From Neogemmobacter tilapiae (lineage in GTDB: Bacteria; Pseudomonadota; Alphaproteobacteria; Rhodobacterales; Rhodobacteraceae), in contig NZ_BMYJ01000006.1 of assembly GCF_014652215.1 (NCBI RefSeq), forward strand, positions 216,683 through 280,682: DNA of 64,000 nucleotides, read 5' to 3'. Numbering within the stretch: the first letter of the stretch is position 1; every line of letters starts with the position of its first letter. The position numbers and the translations under genes are program-made. The notes beneath the pieces were generated by a model, which saw nothing but the letters and a program-made list of their open reading frames with translations, ran no database searches and was not told the origin of the DNA. Below, one piece after another: positions 42,423-51,452 of the stretch.

Positions 42423-45400
42423 ATGGGCATCTTCATGCGCCGCCATCTGCGGGCGCATATGACGCTGCGTTTGCTGCGCGCGCTTGTGCATGTGCTGATC
42501 GTTCTGCCCTTGGTCGTCGCCGTTCTGGGCTATGTCTTTCTTTCGCTTTCGGGTAGGCCGATGAACCTGCCCGGCTGGGCCGTGACCGAGGTTGAGCGGC
42601 GCTTGAACAAGGGGTTGGGCGACGATGCACCCCTTGCGCTGACGGTGAAGGGCATCGGCATGGCGGTCGACCGCGAATGGGCCCCGCGTCTGTTGCTGCG
42701 CGACCTGCGGGTGAACCGACCAAATGGCGAAACCCTGCTGTCGCTGCCCGAGGCGCGGATTGCGCTGGATCCGGCGGCGGCGCTGCGGGGGGCCTTGCAG
42801 CCAGAAAGCATCACGCTTGTCGGGGCGCAGGCCAGCCTGCGGCGGGATGAAAGCGGTCGTTTCGATGTGGATTTCGGCGGTGCGGGCGGGGCGGGGGCCG
42901 ACAGTTTCGCGGCCTTGCTGGACAAGGGCGAGGCAGCCTTTGAACTGCCTCTGCTGTCCAGCCTGCAAAGCATCGAGGCCGAGGCGATGTCCTTGACGCT
43001 GACCGATGCGCTTTCCGGGCGAACATGGGATGTGGGCGATGGACGGCTGGTGCTGGACAACCGGCCCGACGCCGTGGCCGTGGTGCTGGGGATGACGCTT
43101 TCGGGCGGGCAGGGCATGCCTGCACGGGCCGAGGTGACAGCGGTCACGCAGAAGGCCAGCGCTGCCGCGCGGCTTTCGGCACGGGTGGATGGGGTGCGCG
43201 CGGGCGATCTGGCGGCATTGTCGCCGCCCCTGGGTTTTCTGACCGTGCTGGATGCGCCGATTGCCGGCGACTTGCAGGTCGATGTCGATGCCAAAGGGGG
43301 GTTTTCGACGCTGACCGGCGGGTTGGAGATTGGCCCCGGGGCGGTGCTGCCTTCCGCCGAAACGCGGCCTGTGGCCTTTGACCGGCTGGCGATTGATCTG
43401 GCCTATGATGCGGGGCAGGAACGTTTGACCTTGGGCCGGATTGAGGCCGAGGGGCGGACGCTGCGTCTGAAGGCCAGCGCGCAGGTTCTGGTGCCGGGCA
43501 TCGCGCAGGGCAGGGCTGGCGAGTTCATCACCCAGATCGCTTTAGACGAGGTGCAGATTGATCCCGAAGGCCTGTTCAGCCAACCGGTGCGCTTTTCCGA
43601 TGGGGCGCTCGACCTGCGACTGCGGCTAGATCCGTTTGTGGTGGATATCGGCCAACTGGCCTTGGTCGAGGATAAGTTGCGTTTGAACGCCAAGGGGCGG
43701 ATTGCTGCGGCGGATCAGGGTTGGGATGTGGGGCTGGACCTGCGGCTGAATGAGATTGCCAATGACCGGCTGATGGCGTTGTGGCCGGTGACGTTGGTGC
43801 CCAAAACGCGGGAATGGCTGGCTGACAATGTGCAGCAGGGCGTGTTGTTCGACGTGAAAGGGGCCGTTCGGATCAAGCCGGGCCGCGCACCGCAGCTGTC
43901 CTTGGGCTATGAATTCGAAGGGACGGATGTGCGCTTTATTCGCACACTGCCCCCGGCGCAGCAGGGCAAGGGCTATGCCACGGTCGAGGGCAACACCTTT
44001 ACCATGGTGCTGGATCAAGGCCATGTGACGCCGCCGAAAGGGGGCGATGTTGATCTGGCGGGGACGATCTTTACCGTGCTCGACATCACGCAGAAACCGG
44101 CGCAGGCTGAAATTCAGTTGCGCACCGACAGTTCGGTGACGGCGGCGCTGTCTTTGCTGGATGAAAAGCCCTTTGAGTTTCTGACCAAAGCGGGTCAGCC
44201 GGTTGATCTGGCCGAGGGGCGGGCGTTGACCGAAGGGATCCTGCGCCTGCCACTGGTCAAGAAGGTGATGCCCAAGGACGTACGCTATGAATTGAACGGC
44301 GTGCTGATGGGGGTGCGTTCCGAAAAAATCGTGCCGGGCAAGGCCATCGTTGCGGATCGTCTGACGCTTCATGCTGATCCGAAGGGCCTCTCGATCCTCG
44401 GGCCTGGCAAGATCGGGGCTTTGCCCTTCGATGTGCGCTATTCGCAGGCCTTTGGGCCAGAGGCAAAGGGCAAGTCGCGGGTCGAGGGCACGGTGGAGCT
44501 GTCTTCGCTTACGGTCGCAGAATTCAATCTGGGTCTGCCCGATGGGATGGTTTCGGGCAAGGGCAAGGCGCAGGTCGATATTGCGCTGAGCAAGGGTCAG
44601 CCGCCCGTCATGAATCTGACCTCGGATCTGGCAGGGGTCGGTTTGGCCTTGCCGGAAGTCGGTTTCAAAAAGGACAAGGGGGCCAAGGGCAAACTCAACC
44701 TGACCGCTGCGCTTGCCCAGCCGGCCCGCGTCGAAAACCTGTCGCTGTCCGCCCCAGGCCTGTCCTTGCAGGGCGAAGTGTCGCTGCGGGCCAAAGGCGG
44801 GCTGGACGTCGCGCGTTTTGCCCCGCTGAAACTGGGCAAATGGTTGGAGGGGCAGGTGACCCTGACAGGGCAGGGCGCAGGCAAGACCCCCGCCATTGCT
44901 GTGCAGTCCGGCTGGGTCGATCTGCGCGCGCTGCCGCAGTTCAGCGGTGGGCGCAGTGGTGGCGGTTCCTTTGGCACGCTGCCTGTGCGGCTGGATCGCT
45001 TGCAAGTCACCGAAGGCATCGCCCTGACAGGGTTTCGCGGCGAATTCACCCTGCGCGGCGGCATCAAGGGCCAGTTCAGCGGTGCCGTAAACGGCAAGGC
45101 GGCAGTCACAGGGGCCGTGGCACCCTTGGATCACGGAACAGGTGTGCGCATCCTGTCGAATGACGCGGGGGGCGTGATGGCCGCGGCGGGCCTGTTTGAA
45201 AAGGCCCAAGGTGGCGCACTGGACATGCAACTGGTGCCGACCGGCGGTGAGGGGAATTATGACGGCGTGGCCAAGGCCAGCGGCATCCGTGTCCAAAATG
45301 CGCCGATTCTGGCCGAGATGCTTTCAGCGGTCAGCGTGATTGGTTTGCTGGAACAACTGGGTGGACAGGGCATTCTGTTCGGTCAGGCCGAGGCCCAGTT

Positions 45401-45713
45401 CCGCCTGACACCGCAAGCCGTTGAAATCAGCCGCGCCTCGGCCATTGGGGCCTCGATGGGGGTTTCGATGGCAGGGCTCTATGTGCATCAGGGCAAAAAG
45501 CTGCGGATGCAGGGGGTTGTCTCTCCCATCTATCTGGTGAATGGCATCGGCGAAATTTTCGGACAGAAAGGTGAAGGATTGTTTGGATTTAACTACACAC
45601 TGTCCGGCACTGCGGATGCGCCACAGGTGGGGGTGAATCCTTTGTCGATTCTGACGCCCGGCATGTTCCGCGAGATTTTTCGCACCGCCCCACCGGCCTT
45701 GCCAAGGGGATAG
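42423..45713 (+). CDS. AsmA/YhdP-like giant periplasmic protein (DUF3971)
   Basis: A 1096-residue protein with one N-terminal membrane helix (about 20-42) and a very long periplasmic beta-rich repeat domain. It ends in a conserved AsmA C-terminal-like region around [20 protein letters not shown], then [17 protein letters not shown] and [20 protein letters not shown]. YhdP/TamB/AsmA proteins form hydrophobic grooves that carry phospholipids to the outer membrane; this role is inferred. The ATG at 42423 is preceded by GGGCAAGGCAAG. queA starts two bases after its stop. Confidence 0.88.
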   Translation: MGIFMRRHLRAHMTLRLLRALVHVLIVLPLVVAVLGYVFLSLSGRPMNLPGWAVTEVERRLNKGLGDDAPLALTVKGIGMAVDREWAPRLLLRDLRVNRPNGETLLSLPEARIALDPAAALRGALQPESITLVGAQASLRRDESGRFDVDFGGAGGAGADSFAALLDKGEAAFELPLLSSLQSIEAEAMSLTLTDALSGRTWDVGDGRLVLDNRPDAVAVVLGMTLSGGQGMPARAEVTAVTQKASAAARLSARVDGVRAGDLAALSPPLGFLTVLDAPIAGDLQVDVDAKGGFSTLTGGLEIGPGAVLPSAETRPVAFDRLAIDLAYDAGQERLTLGRIEAEGRTLRLKASAQVLVPGIAQGRAGEFITQIALDEVQIDPEGLFSQPVRFSDGALDLRLRLDPFVVDIGQLALVEDKLRLNAKGRIAAADQGWDVGLDLRLNEIANDRLMALWPVTLVPKTREWLADNVQQGVLFDVKGAVRIKPGRAPQLSLGYEFEGTDVRFIRTLPPAQQGKGYATVEGNTFTMVLDQGHVTPPKGGDVDLAGTIFTVLDITQKPAQAEIQLRTDSSVTAALSLLDEKPFEFLTKAGQPVDLAEGRALTEGILRLPLVKKVMPKDVRYELNGVLMGVRSEKIVPGKAIVADRLTLHADPKGLSILGPGKIGALPFDVRYSQAFGPEAKGKSRVEGTVELSSLTVAEFNLGLPDGMVSGKGKAQVDIALSKGQPPVMNLTSDLAGVGLALPEVGFKKDKGAKGKLNLTAALAQPARVENLSLSAPGLSLQGEVSLRAKGGLDVARFAPLKLGKWLEGQVTLTGQGAGKTPAIAVQSGWVDLRALPQFSGGRSGGGSFGTLPVRLDRLQVTEGIALTGFRGEFTLRGGIKGQFSGAVNGKAAVTGAVAPLDHGTGVRILSNDAGGVMAAAGLFEKAQGGALDMQLVPTGGEGNYDGVAKASGIRVQNAPILAEMLSAVSVIGLLEQLGGQGILFGQAEAQFRLTPQAVEISRASAIGASMGVSMAGLYVHQGKKLRMQGVVSPIYLVNGIGEIFGQKGEGLFGFNYTLSGTADAPQVGVNPLSILTPGMFREIFRTAPPALPRG

Positions 45714-45715
45714 GC

Positions 45716-46765
45716 ATGCAGCTTTCCGATTTCGATTTCGACTTGCCCGAGGCGCTGATCGCCACAAGGCCCGCTAAACCGCGCACATCGGCCCGTTTGT
45801 TGCTGGCAGAAGGTGATGAAATTCAGGACAAACATATTTTTGATTTGGTCGATATCTTGCGCCCCGGCGATTTGTTGGTGCTGAACAACACCAAGGTCAT
45901 TCCCGCACGGTTGACCGGTCACCGGCAACGGCAGTCCGCACAGGGGCCGGTGTCGGCAAAAATCGAGGTGACGCTGCTGGAACCCTTGCCAGATGGGCAT
46001 TGGCGGGCACTGGCCAAGCCGTTGCGGAAGGTTGAAGTTGGTGAGCACGTACATTTTGCGGCTGGATTGGTGGGGACGGTCGACTCCAAATCTGAAGCCG
46101 ACCTTTCGTTTACATTCAACCTGACTGGTCCGGATTTCGACGCAGCGCTATTGCAGGCGGGTTTGATGCCCTTGCCGCCCTATATTGCCGCCAAACGTGC
46201 GCCTGATGCCCAAGACAATAACGACTATCAGCCAGTCTTTGCCCGGCATCGGGGGGCCGTCGCTGCGCCCACGGCAAGCCTGCATTTTGACGAAGCCCTG
46301 CTAGCGGCGCTGCGGTCCAAAGGGGTGCTCTTGACAGAGGTGACGCTGCATGTGGGTGCCGGCACCTTTCTGCCGGTGAAGGTCGAAGACGTGACGACCC
46401 ACAAGATGCATGCGGAATGGGGTGAGGTAACACCGCAGGCGGCGGTTCAGATCAACGCCGTCAAGGCGGCCGGGGGGCGGGTCATCCCGGTGGGCACCAC
46501 CGCGCTGCGGCTAATCGAAAGCGCGGCTGATGAACATGGCCAGATGCAGCCTTGGCAAGGTCCGACAGATATTTTCATCTACCCCGGCCATCGGTTTCGG
46601 GTGACGGATGGTTTGATGACCAACTTCCATTTGCCAAAATCGACTCTGCTGATGTTGGTTTCGGCTCTTATGGGGAAGGATCGGATCGACCGGATCTATG
46701 CTCATGCCGTTGCGCAGGGTTATCGCTTCTTCAGCTATGGCGATGGGTCTTTGCTGATCCCTTAG
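45716..46765 (+). CDS. queA: S-adenosylmethionine:tRNA ribosyltransferase-isomerase QueA
   Basis: A 349-residue enzyme that transfers and isomerises the ribose of SAM onto preQ1 in tRNA, the penultimate step of queuosine synthesis. Matching blocks are [55 protein letters not shown] and [17 protein letters not shown]. Start ATG at 45716, two bases after the AsmA-like gene, probably co-transcribed. tgt is not seen downstream. Confidence 0.96.
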   Translation: MQLSDFDFDLPEALIATRPAKPRTSARLLLAEGDEIQDKHIFDLVDILRPGDLLVLNNTKVIPARLTGHRQRQSAQGPVSAKIEVTLLEPLPDGHWRALAKPLRKVEVGEHVHFAAGLVGTVDSKSEADLSFTFNLTGPDFDAALLQAGLMPLPPYIAAKRAPDAQDNNDYQPVFARHRGAVAAPTASLHFDEALLAALRSKGVLLTEVTLHVGAGTFLPVKVEDVTTHKMHAEWGEVTPQAAVQINAVKAAGGRVIPVGTTALRLIESAADEHGQMQPWQGPTDIFIYPGHRFRVTDGLMTNFHLPKSTLLMLVSALMGKDRIDRIYAHAVAQGYRFFSYGDGSLLIP

Positions 46766-46853
46766 GGCATCGTGTTGCTTTGTCGGCGCAGCCGTTCGTG
46801 ATTCCAGCGTTTCTATCAGGGCCATTTGGCCAACAAAACAAGAGATCGGGCCC

Positions 46854-47099
46854 TCAGCTTTCGATCCGCGCGGCGCGACCGCCACGGCGTTTGCGCAGAC
46901 GCGGCGCGCGGGCGGGCAGTTCTGCCATGATGGCGCGGCGTTCTGCAGTTGTGATTTTTGACCATTTGGCGATCTCATCGAGACTGCGCAGGCAGCCGAC
47001 GCAAAGCCGTTCTTCGGGATGGATCACGCAAATCTTGACACAGGGGCTGTCCAGCTCTTCCCGCGCCCAGATGTTGTTTTCGTCGATGCGCTTATCCAT
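46854..47099 (-). CDS. DUF1289 family cysteine protein
   Basis: An 81-residue protein with the DUF1289 pattern [21 protein letters not shown]: four cysteines that probably bind a metal or iron-sulfur cluster, followed by [20 protein letters not shown] and a basic tail. Function unknown. The ATG at 47099 lies inside the 3' end of ruvX (8-base overlap) and has AGGGA upstream, so it is translated with it. Confidence 0.87.
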   Translation of the reverse strand: MDKRIDENNIWAREELDSPCVKICVIHPEERLCVGCLRSLDEIAKWSKITTAERRAIMAELPARAPRLRKRRGGRAARIES

Positions 47100-47586
47100 C
47101 GGCATTTCCCTGCCGCGCCAGATACCCCATGCGGTCCAGCGCGCCTTGCAGAATATAGCCTGCCGCCACATGGTCGATCACCTGATCGCGACGCTTGCGC
47201 GACATATCCGCCTCGAGCAGCGCCCTTTCGGCGGCGACGGTGGACAGGCGTTCGTCCCAGAATAGGATGGGCAGGGGCGAGAGGCGCAGCAGGTTGCGGG
47301 CAAAGGCGCGGGTAGTCTGGGCACGGGGGCCTTCGCTGCCATCCATGTTGCGGGGCAGGCCAAGCACAAGGCCTGCAATCTGCCGTTCAGTGCAAAAGGC
47401 CAGCAGCGCCTGCGCGTCCAGCGTGAATTTGACGCGGCGGATGGTCATGGCGGGACTGGCAACCTGACGGCGGGGGTCTGAGAGCGCCAGACCGATGGTC
47501 TTGTCGCCCAGATCGAGGCCCGCGAGGGCGGCATGTTTGGGCAGGATCGCCAGAAATTCGGCGGCGTCTTCATAGGTTTGGGTCAT
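47092..47586 (-). CDS. ruvX: Putative pre-16S rRNA nuclease (YqgF/RuvX)
   Basis: A 164-residue RNase H-like protein implicated in maturing the 5' end of 16S rRNA. Acidic catalytic residues are in [14 protein letters not shown], in the Glu of [15 protein letters not shown] and in [31 protein letters not shown] is the family signature. Its ATG at 47586 overlaps the ccmI stop by four bases, giving the order ccmI-ruvX-DUF1289 on the minus strand. Confidence 0.93.
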   Translation of the reverse strand: MTQTYEDAAEFLAILPKHAALAGLDLGDKTIGLALSDPRRQVASPAMTIRRVKFTLDAQALLAFCTERQIAGLVLGLPRNMDGSEGPRAQTTRAFARNLLRLSPLPILFWDERLSTVAAERALLEADMSRKRRDQVIDHVAAGYILQGALDRMGYLARQGNADG

Positions 47587-48779
47587 GGCATGGCCCCTTG
47601 GATCAGGGCCAAAGCCGCCGTATCGCCTGCAAAGATGCGTTCGGCGTCGGCCAGCGTGCGGCTTTGCCGGGAGGTGTCGCCCAGAACGCCATAGGCCTGG
47701 ATCAGCCGCGCCCATTCTTCGGCTGTGCCGCCCTGGCCGCGCAGGCGTTCTTCAAGCCCGTCCACCATGCTGCGGATAAAGGCCTGCTGATCCTCGGCCG
47801 ACATTTGGGCGGCGGCATCGACATCGGCCTCGGTCGGGCCGGGCAGGGCGGGGGCATCATAGCTGACCCCGGCCTCGGCCGCGACGGCGGCGATATTGGC
47901 CTGAAGCGGTGAGAGCCAGGGCGCGTTGGGTGGGCTGTCGGCGAGCAGCCGTTCCCACAGACGAAAGGCCAGATCGGGGCGGCCGACCTGCGCCAGCAAG
48001 AGGCCGGAATAATAGCGCGCCAGCCCGTTTTCTGGGTCTTCGGTCAGGATGGCGGTCAGTTGCGCCTCGGCCTCGGGCGAGACATAGCCTTGGGCCGCGC
48101 GGATCAGCAGATCGGCCAAGGCCAGACGGTCAGAGGCCCCGGCGCTGTCGCCCATCAATGCCACCAGCCGCGATTGGGCGGCGGCGGCAGCGCGGAAATT
48201 GCCCAACTCGGCCTCATAACGGCGCAGGAATTCCAGACCCTGCGCGTCCTCGGGGCGGGCGGCGACGGCGGCGCGTAATTGGGCCATGAGATCGGCGGTT
48301 TCGGCATCCATCTGCGGGTCGGTCCAAGCGGGCTGTTCTGCCTCAGCCTCGGCCTGGGTGGGACGGTTCAGGCGCAGATCATCGGCGGCGGCGATGCGGG
48401 TGGCCAGCGACCGGTCGGGATAGCCCGGTGCGCCCAAATGCCAGTAGGTTGCTCCCGCCCCGCCAAGGGCCAGCAGGATCAGCGCCACGGCGGGCAGGCC
48501 CGGCCCGCGACTGCCGCGCGCTTGCGCCTGACGGTCGGCATCGAGCAGGCGGCGGGACACTTCGACGCGCAGCCGTGTAGCCTCATCGGCCCCCAACACG
48601 CCACGGGCAAGGTCGCGTTCCACCTCGGCCAGCTGATCGCGGTAGATGGCGAGATCGGGGCGTTCGGCCGATTCTGTCGTCGTATCCGCACCGGCAGGGC
48701 GCAGGCTGCGCGCCAAAACCCCTGCGACACCCAAGCCCATCACGCCCGCAAGCGCCCAGAAAATCCAAGTCTCGTTCAA
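47583..48779 (-). CDS. ccmI: c-type cytochrome biogenesis protein CcmI
   Basis: A 398-residue membrane protein of the heme-lyase complex: two membrane helices (about 6-25 and 95-113) around a cytoplasmic loop with [18 protein letters not shown], then a large periplasmic TPR domain. The TPR part holds apocytochrome c for CcmFH in Rhodobacter capsulatus, and this is the same architecture. The length matches. It is the first gene of ccmI-ruvX-DUF1289 and is divergent from soxB, 153 bases away. Confidence 0.93.
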   Translation of the reverse strand: MNETWIFWALAGVMGLGVAGVLARSLRPAGADTTTESAERPDLAIYRDQLAEVERDLARGVLGADEATRLRVEVSRRLLDADRQAQARGSRGPGLPAVALILLALGGAGATYWHLGAPGYPDRSLATRIAAADDLRLNRPTQAEAEAEQPAWTDPQMDAETADLMAQLRAAVAARPEDAQGLEFLRRYEAELGNFRAAAAAQSRLVALMGDSAGASDRLALADLLIRAAQGYVSPEAEAQLTAILTEDPENGLARYYSGLLLAQVGRPDLAFRLWERLLADSPPNAPWLSPLQANIAAVAAEAGVSYDAPALPGPTEADVDAAAQMSAEDQQAFIRSMVDGLEERLRGQGGTAEEWARLIQAYGVLGDTSRQSRTLADAERIFAGDTAALALIQGAMP

Positions 48780-48932
48780 GATCGCCTGCCTTTCGCCCCT
48801 TAGATAGCCCTTCTGCCCCCGCCGAAAAACCCCCCATCCCCCAATGTCGCAATTTTCCCCATCTTGCCGCAGGTGGGGGATGCAATTTCTGCGTCAAAGC
48901 GCGATAAACAACGCACAGACAAGGGAGCCACC

Positions 48933-50180
48933 ATGCGCCGCTATTCCGCCTTTGCCATCGCCCGCGAAGCCCTGCGCAACCATCTGGGTTGGGAAAAGGC
49001 CTGGCGCGATGCCCAGCCGAAAAAGCATTACGATGTGATCATCGTGGGGGCCGGGGGGCATGGGTTGGCCAGCGCCTATTACTTGGGCAAGAATTTCGGC
49101 ATCACCAATGTGGCGATCATCGAAAAGGGCTGGCTGGGGGGCGGGAATACCGGGCGGAATACGACGATCATCCGGTCGAACTATCTGCAAGACCCATCCG
49201 CCGCGATCTATGAAAAGGCGCGGAGCCTTTATGAAACGCTGTCGCAGGATCTGAACTATAACGTGATGTTTTCCCCGCGTGGGCTGCTGATGCTGGCGCA
49301 GACGCATCATGAGGCGCGGGGGTATCTGCGCACGGTTCATGCCAATATGCTGCAAGGGGTGGCGACGGAATACATCACGCCGGAGCGGGTCAAGGAACTG
49401 GTCCCGATCATCAACATTGACGGGCCGCGCTATCCGATTTTGGGCGCGCTGTATCAGGCGCGGGGCGGCACGGCGCGGCATGATGCGGTGGCCTGGGGCT
49501 ATGCGCGGGCGTGCAGCGCGATGGGGATGGACATCATTCAGCAGACCGAGGTGAAGGGTGTGCGGTCCGAAGCGGGGCGGGTGACGGGGGTCGATACGAC
49601 CAAGGGTTTCATCGGCTGCGGCAAGTTGGGGATCGTTGTCGCCGGGCATTCGGGGCAGGTGGCCGATATGGCGGGGTTCCGGCTGCCGGTCGAGGCGGTG
49701 GCGCTGCAGGCGCTGGTGTCGGAGCCGATCAAGCCCTGCATGGATGTGGTGGTGATGGCCAACACCGTGCACGGCTATATGTCGCAATCCGACAAGGGCG
49801 AGATGGTGATTGGCGGCGGCACGGACGGATTCAACAACTTTACCCAGCGCGGTTCGTTCCACCATATCGAGGAAACGCTGCGGGCGCTGGTAGAGACTTT
49901 CCCGATGATTTCGCGGCTGAAAATGCTTCGGCAGTGGGGCGGGATTGTCGATATGACGGGGGACCGTTCGCCGATCATTTCCAAAACGCCCTTGGCCGGG
50001 TGCTTCATTAACTGCGGCTGGGGGACGGGTGGGTTCAAGGCGATCCCCGGTTCGGGCTGGGCAATGGCGGAACTGATGGCGAAGGGCGAGCCGGGGCCGC
50101 TTGCGGCGGAGTTTGATATGTGGCGGTTCAAAGAGGGGCGCTTCATTGATGAAAGCGTCGCGGCTGGGGTGGCGCATTGA
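48933..50180 (+). CDS. soxB: Sarcosine oxidase subunit beta
   Basis: The 415-residue flavin subunit of heterotetrameric sarcosine oxidase (with alpha, gamma and delta), which demethylates sarcosine and passes the methyl group to tetrahydrofolate. The FAD-binding motif is VIIVGAGGHGLASAYYL around residue 35, followed by WLGGGNTGRNTTIIRSNYL. The late CGWGTGGFKAIPGSGW closes the flavin domain. The start is the ATG at 48933, six bases after AAGGGAG. In related genomes soxD follows directly; here about 780 bases intervene. Its TGA overlaps the next ORF's ATG. Confidence 0.95.
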   Translation: MRRYSAFAIAREALRNHLGWEKAWRDAQPKKHYDVIIVGAGGHGLASAYYLGKNFGITNVAIIEKGWLGGGNTGRNTTIIRSNYLQDPSAAIYEKARSLYETLSQDLNYNVMFSPRGLLMLAQTHHEARGYLRTVHANMLQGVATEYITPERVKELVPIINIDGPRYPILGALYQARGGTARHDAVAWGYARACSAMGMDIIQQTEVKGVRSEAGRVTGVDTTKGFIGCGKLGIVVAGHSGQVADMAGFRLPVEAVALQALVSEPIKPCMDVVVMANTVHGYMSQSDKGEMVIGGGTDGFNNFTQRGSFHHIEETLRALVETFPMISRLKMLRQWGGIVDMTGDRSPIISKTPLAGCFINCGWGTGGFKAIPGSGWAMAELMAKGEPGPLAAEFDMWRFKEGRFIDESVAAGVAH

Positions 50181-50464
50181 TGGGGGAATTGGTGAAGATT
50201 CCGCCCGGATTGCAAGAGTGGCTTCTGTCTGCGCGGGCGGCAGGTGGTGGGACTTGGTATGATATTTGGAAGCCTTTGAAGAAGGCTATTGATGCTGGCA
50301 AACCTTTGAGCCTGCAAGGCAATACGATCGGCTACAGCTATGATCCCGCCACGACGCTGATCTCTGTCTATGCCATTTTGCCAGAGTTTGATGAGGTGCA
50401 TATCCCGCAAGAAAAATTCCAAAAAACGATGGCCCCCTATTTGCGGGGGACACCGGAATGCTAG
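50180..50464 (+). CDS. Unknown 94-residue protein coupled to soxB
   Basis: MGELVKIPPGLQEWLLSARA opens a 94-residue soluble protein with several aromatic residues (GTWYDIWKPLKKA, TIGYSYDP) and no recognised domain. Its ATG overlaps the soxB stop (TGATG), so it should be translated from the sox message. Local G+C is about 50-55% by hand count of two 60-base lines, lower than in soxB. Its TAG is shared with a convergent ORF's stop (CTAG). It may be an acquired gene. Confidence 0.65.
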   Translation: MGELVKIPPGLQEWLLSARAAGGGTWYDIWKPLKKAIDAGKPLSLQGNTIGYSYDPATTLISVYAILPEFDEVHIPQEKFQKTMAPYLRGTPEC

Positions 50465-50679
50465 ATAAAAGAGCTCAAACCAGAAAGCAGGCCATCGCCA
50501 AGAGCACAAAGGACTGTCTTTGCGAACCGCGCTACAGGCGGACCACTGAAATTTTCCTTGGGCCTTTCGCGTTCTTGTTTACGCCAGTGGGCCCAACAGA
50601 TGGCCAAAAATGCAACGAAGATGCCGCCGCTGATAGCGGCTGTAATCACTGGCGTAAGGGACTCAGAGGGCGGGCTCAT
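50461..50679 (-). CDS. Small single-helix membrane protein antisense to the sox operon
   Basis: A 72-residue ORF from the ATG at 50679: a short polar start, a helix of about residues 10-28 (PVITAAISGGIFVAFLAICW), a basic-charged segment (HWRKQERERPKENF) and a second mildly hydrophobic stretch (TVLCALGDGLLSGLSSF). The positive charges after the helix suggest an N-out orientation. G+C is about 47%. It runs against soxBDAG transcription. A longer start at 50721 (TTG) is less likely. Confidence 0.5.
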   Translation of the reverse strand: MSPPSESLTPVITAAISGGIFVAFLAICWAHWRKQERERPKENFSGPPVARFAKTVLCALGDGLLSGLSSFI

Positions 50680-50739
50680 ACATGTGAGATCGTCAGCGAA
50701 CTTTTGCTGTTCAAGGTGCAAAGGCGCAAAAAGATTACA

Positions 50740-50901
50740 TCAGTCAGAACCGACGCTGTCGCCCGCACTGCTGGTGCTACCAAGTTCGTTGAGATCGGTC
50801 GCTTTAAGCTTTTTAGGTCGGGCAAGCCAAATGAAAAATGCGGCCAATATCACAATCAGCAGGATAGGCCAAAGTTTGAGGGCGATCCAAAACCACTGCA
50901 T
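50740..50901 (-). CDS. 53-residue single-pass membrane peptide
   Basis: Read from the ATG at 50899-50901 to TGA at 50740-50742. The N-terminus is MQWFWIALKLWPILLIVILA, a single membrane helix rich in Trp and Ile. It is followed by a positive stop (ARPKKLKATD) and a polar Ser/Gly tail. The pattern is that of genuine small membrane proteins, but no strong ribosome-binding site is seen, and the G+C content is about 46%. It is upstream of, and on the same strand as, the 72-residue ORF. Confidence 0.45.
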   Translation of the reverse strand: MQWFWIALKLWPILLIVILAAFFIWLARPKKLKATDLNELGSTSSAGDSVGSD

Positions 50902-50959
50902 GTCTTGATGCTAGGCCACCTTCGATTCCATGTAAACTCTCTCTTGTCAGGGTTAGACG

Positions 50960-51280
50960 ATGCTCACGCTTGAATGCCCCTATTGCGGTGTGACCGCCGA
51001 GGAAACCGAACTCGCGCCCGGCTATGAGGCGCATCTGAAACGCTTTGGTCCGGGTTCCACGGACGAGCAGTTCAACGACTATATGTTCGCCCGCAAAAAC
51101 CCCAAGGGCGTGCATTTTGAACGTTGGCGCCATGCCTATGGCTGCGGCAAGTGGTTCCTTGCGGCGCGTTGCACGGCGACTTTGGAGGTGTTCGGGACTT
51201 ATCCGGCGCAGGTTGGCGCACCGCCCGAGGATATCATTGCCAAGATCAAGGCGCGGCGGCCGGAATGGGTGATGGAATGA
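50960..51280 (+). CDS. soxD: Sarcosine oxidase subunit delta
   Basis: The 106-residue zinc-binding subunit: LECPYCGVTAEETELAPGYE at the start supplies two zinc cysteines, and the later YGCGKWFLAARC supplies the others. It stabilises the complex of alpha, beta and gamma. The ATG at 50960 is preceded by AGGGTTAGACG. G+C returns to the high genome level here. soxA follows after a 172-base gap with repeats, which is longer than usual for this operon. Confidence 0.94.
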   Translation: MLTLECPYCGVTAEETELAPGYEAHLKRFGPGSTDEQFNDYMFARKNPKGVHFERWRHAYGCGKWFLAARCTATLEVFGTYPAQVGAPPEDIIAKIKARRPEWVME

Positions 51281-51287
51281 CGCGCGT

Positions 51288-51415
51288 CGCCCCCCCTCCC
51301 ATCCTCCCCCACGCGGGGGGAGGGGCCCTGTTGCACCCGGCCAATCTGTCGCGCCCTAACCGAATGGGCGCTTCCCTCCCCCCCTGTGGGGGAGGGCTAG
51401 GGTGGGGGGACACCA
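51288..51415. repeat. Inverted G/C-rich repeat pair in the soxD-soxA gap
   Basis: Two copies of a hairpin-forming element face each other: at about 51290-51325 (TCCCCCACGCGGGGGGAGG core) and inverted at about 51376-51412 (core read on the minus strand TCCCCCACAGGGGGGGAGG). Related arms occur at 9984-10009. They look like REP-type elements and would fold as strong stems in the sox mRNA, possibly tuning soxA expression or stabilising the upstream message. Confidence 0.65.
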
Positions 51416-51452
51416 CGCCCGCCCTGTCGAAACCTAAGCTGAAAGTCCGCCC

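Noticed and set aside
43626..45296. 556-codon minus-strand frame opposite the AsmA-like gene
   Set aside because: Antisense shadow with Gln/His/Arg-rich composition; the forward gene has a signal anchor and conserved C-terminal region.
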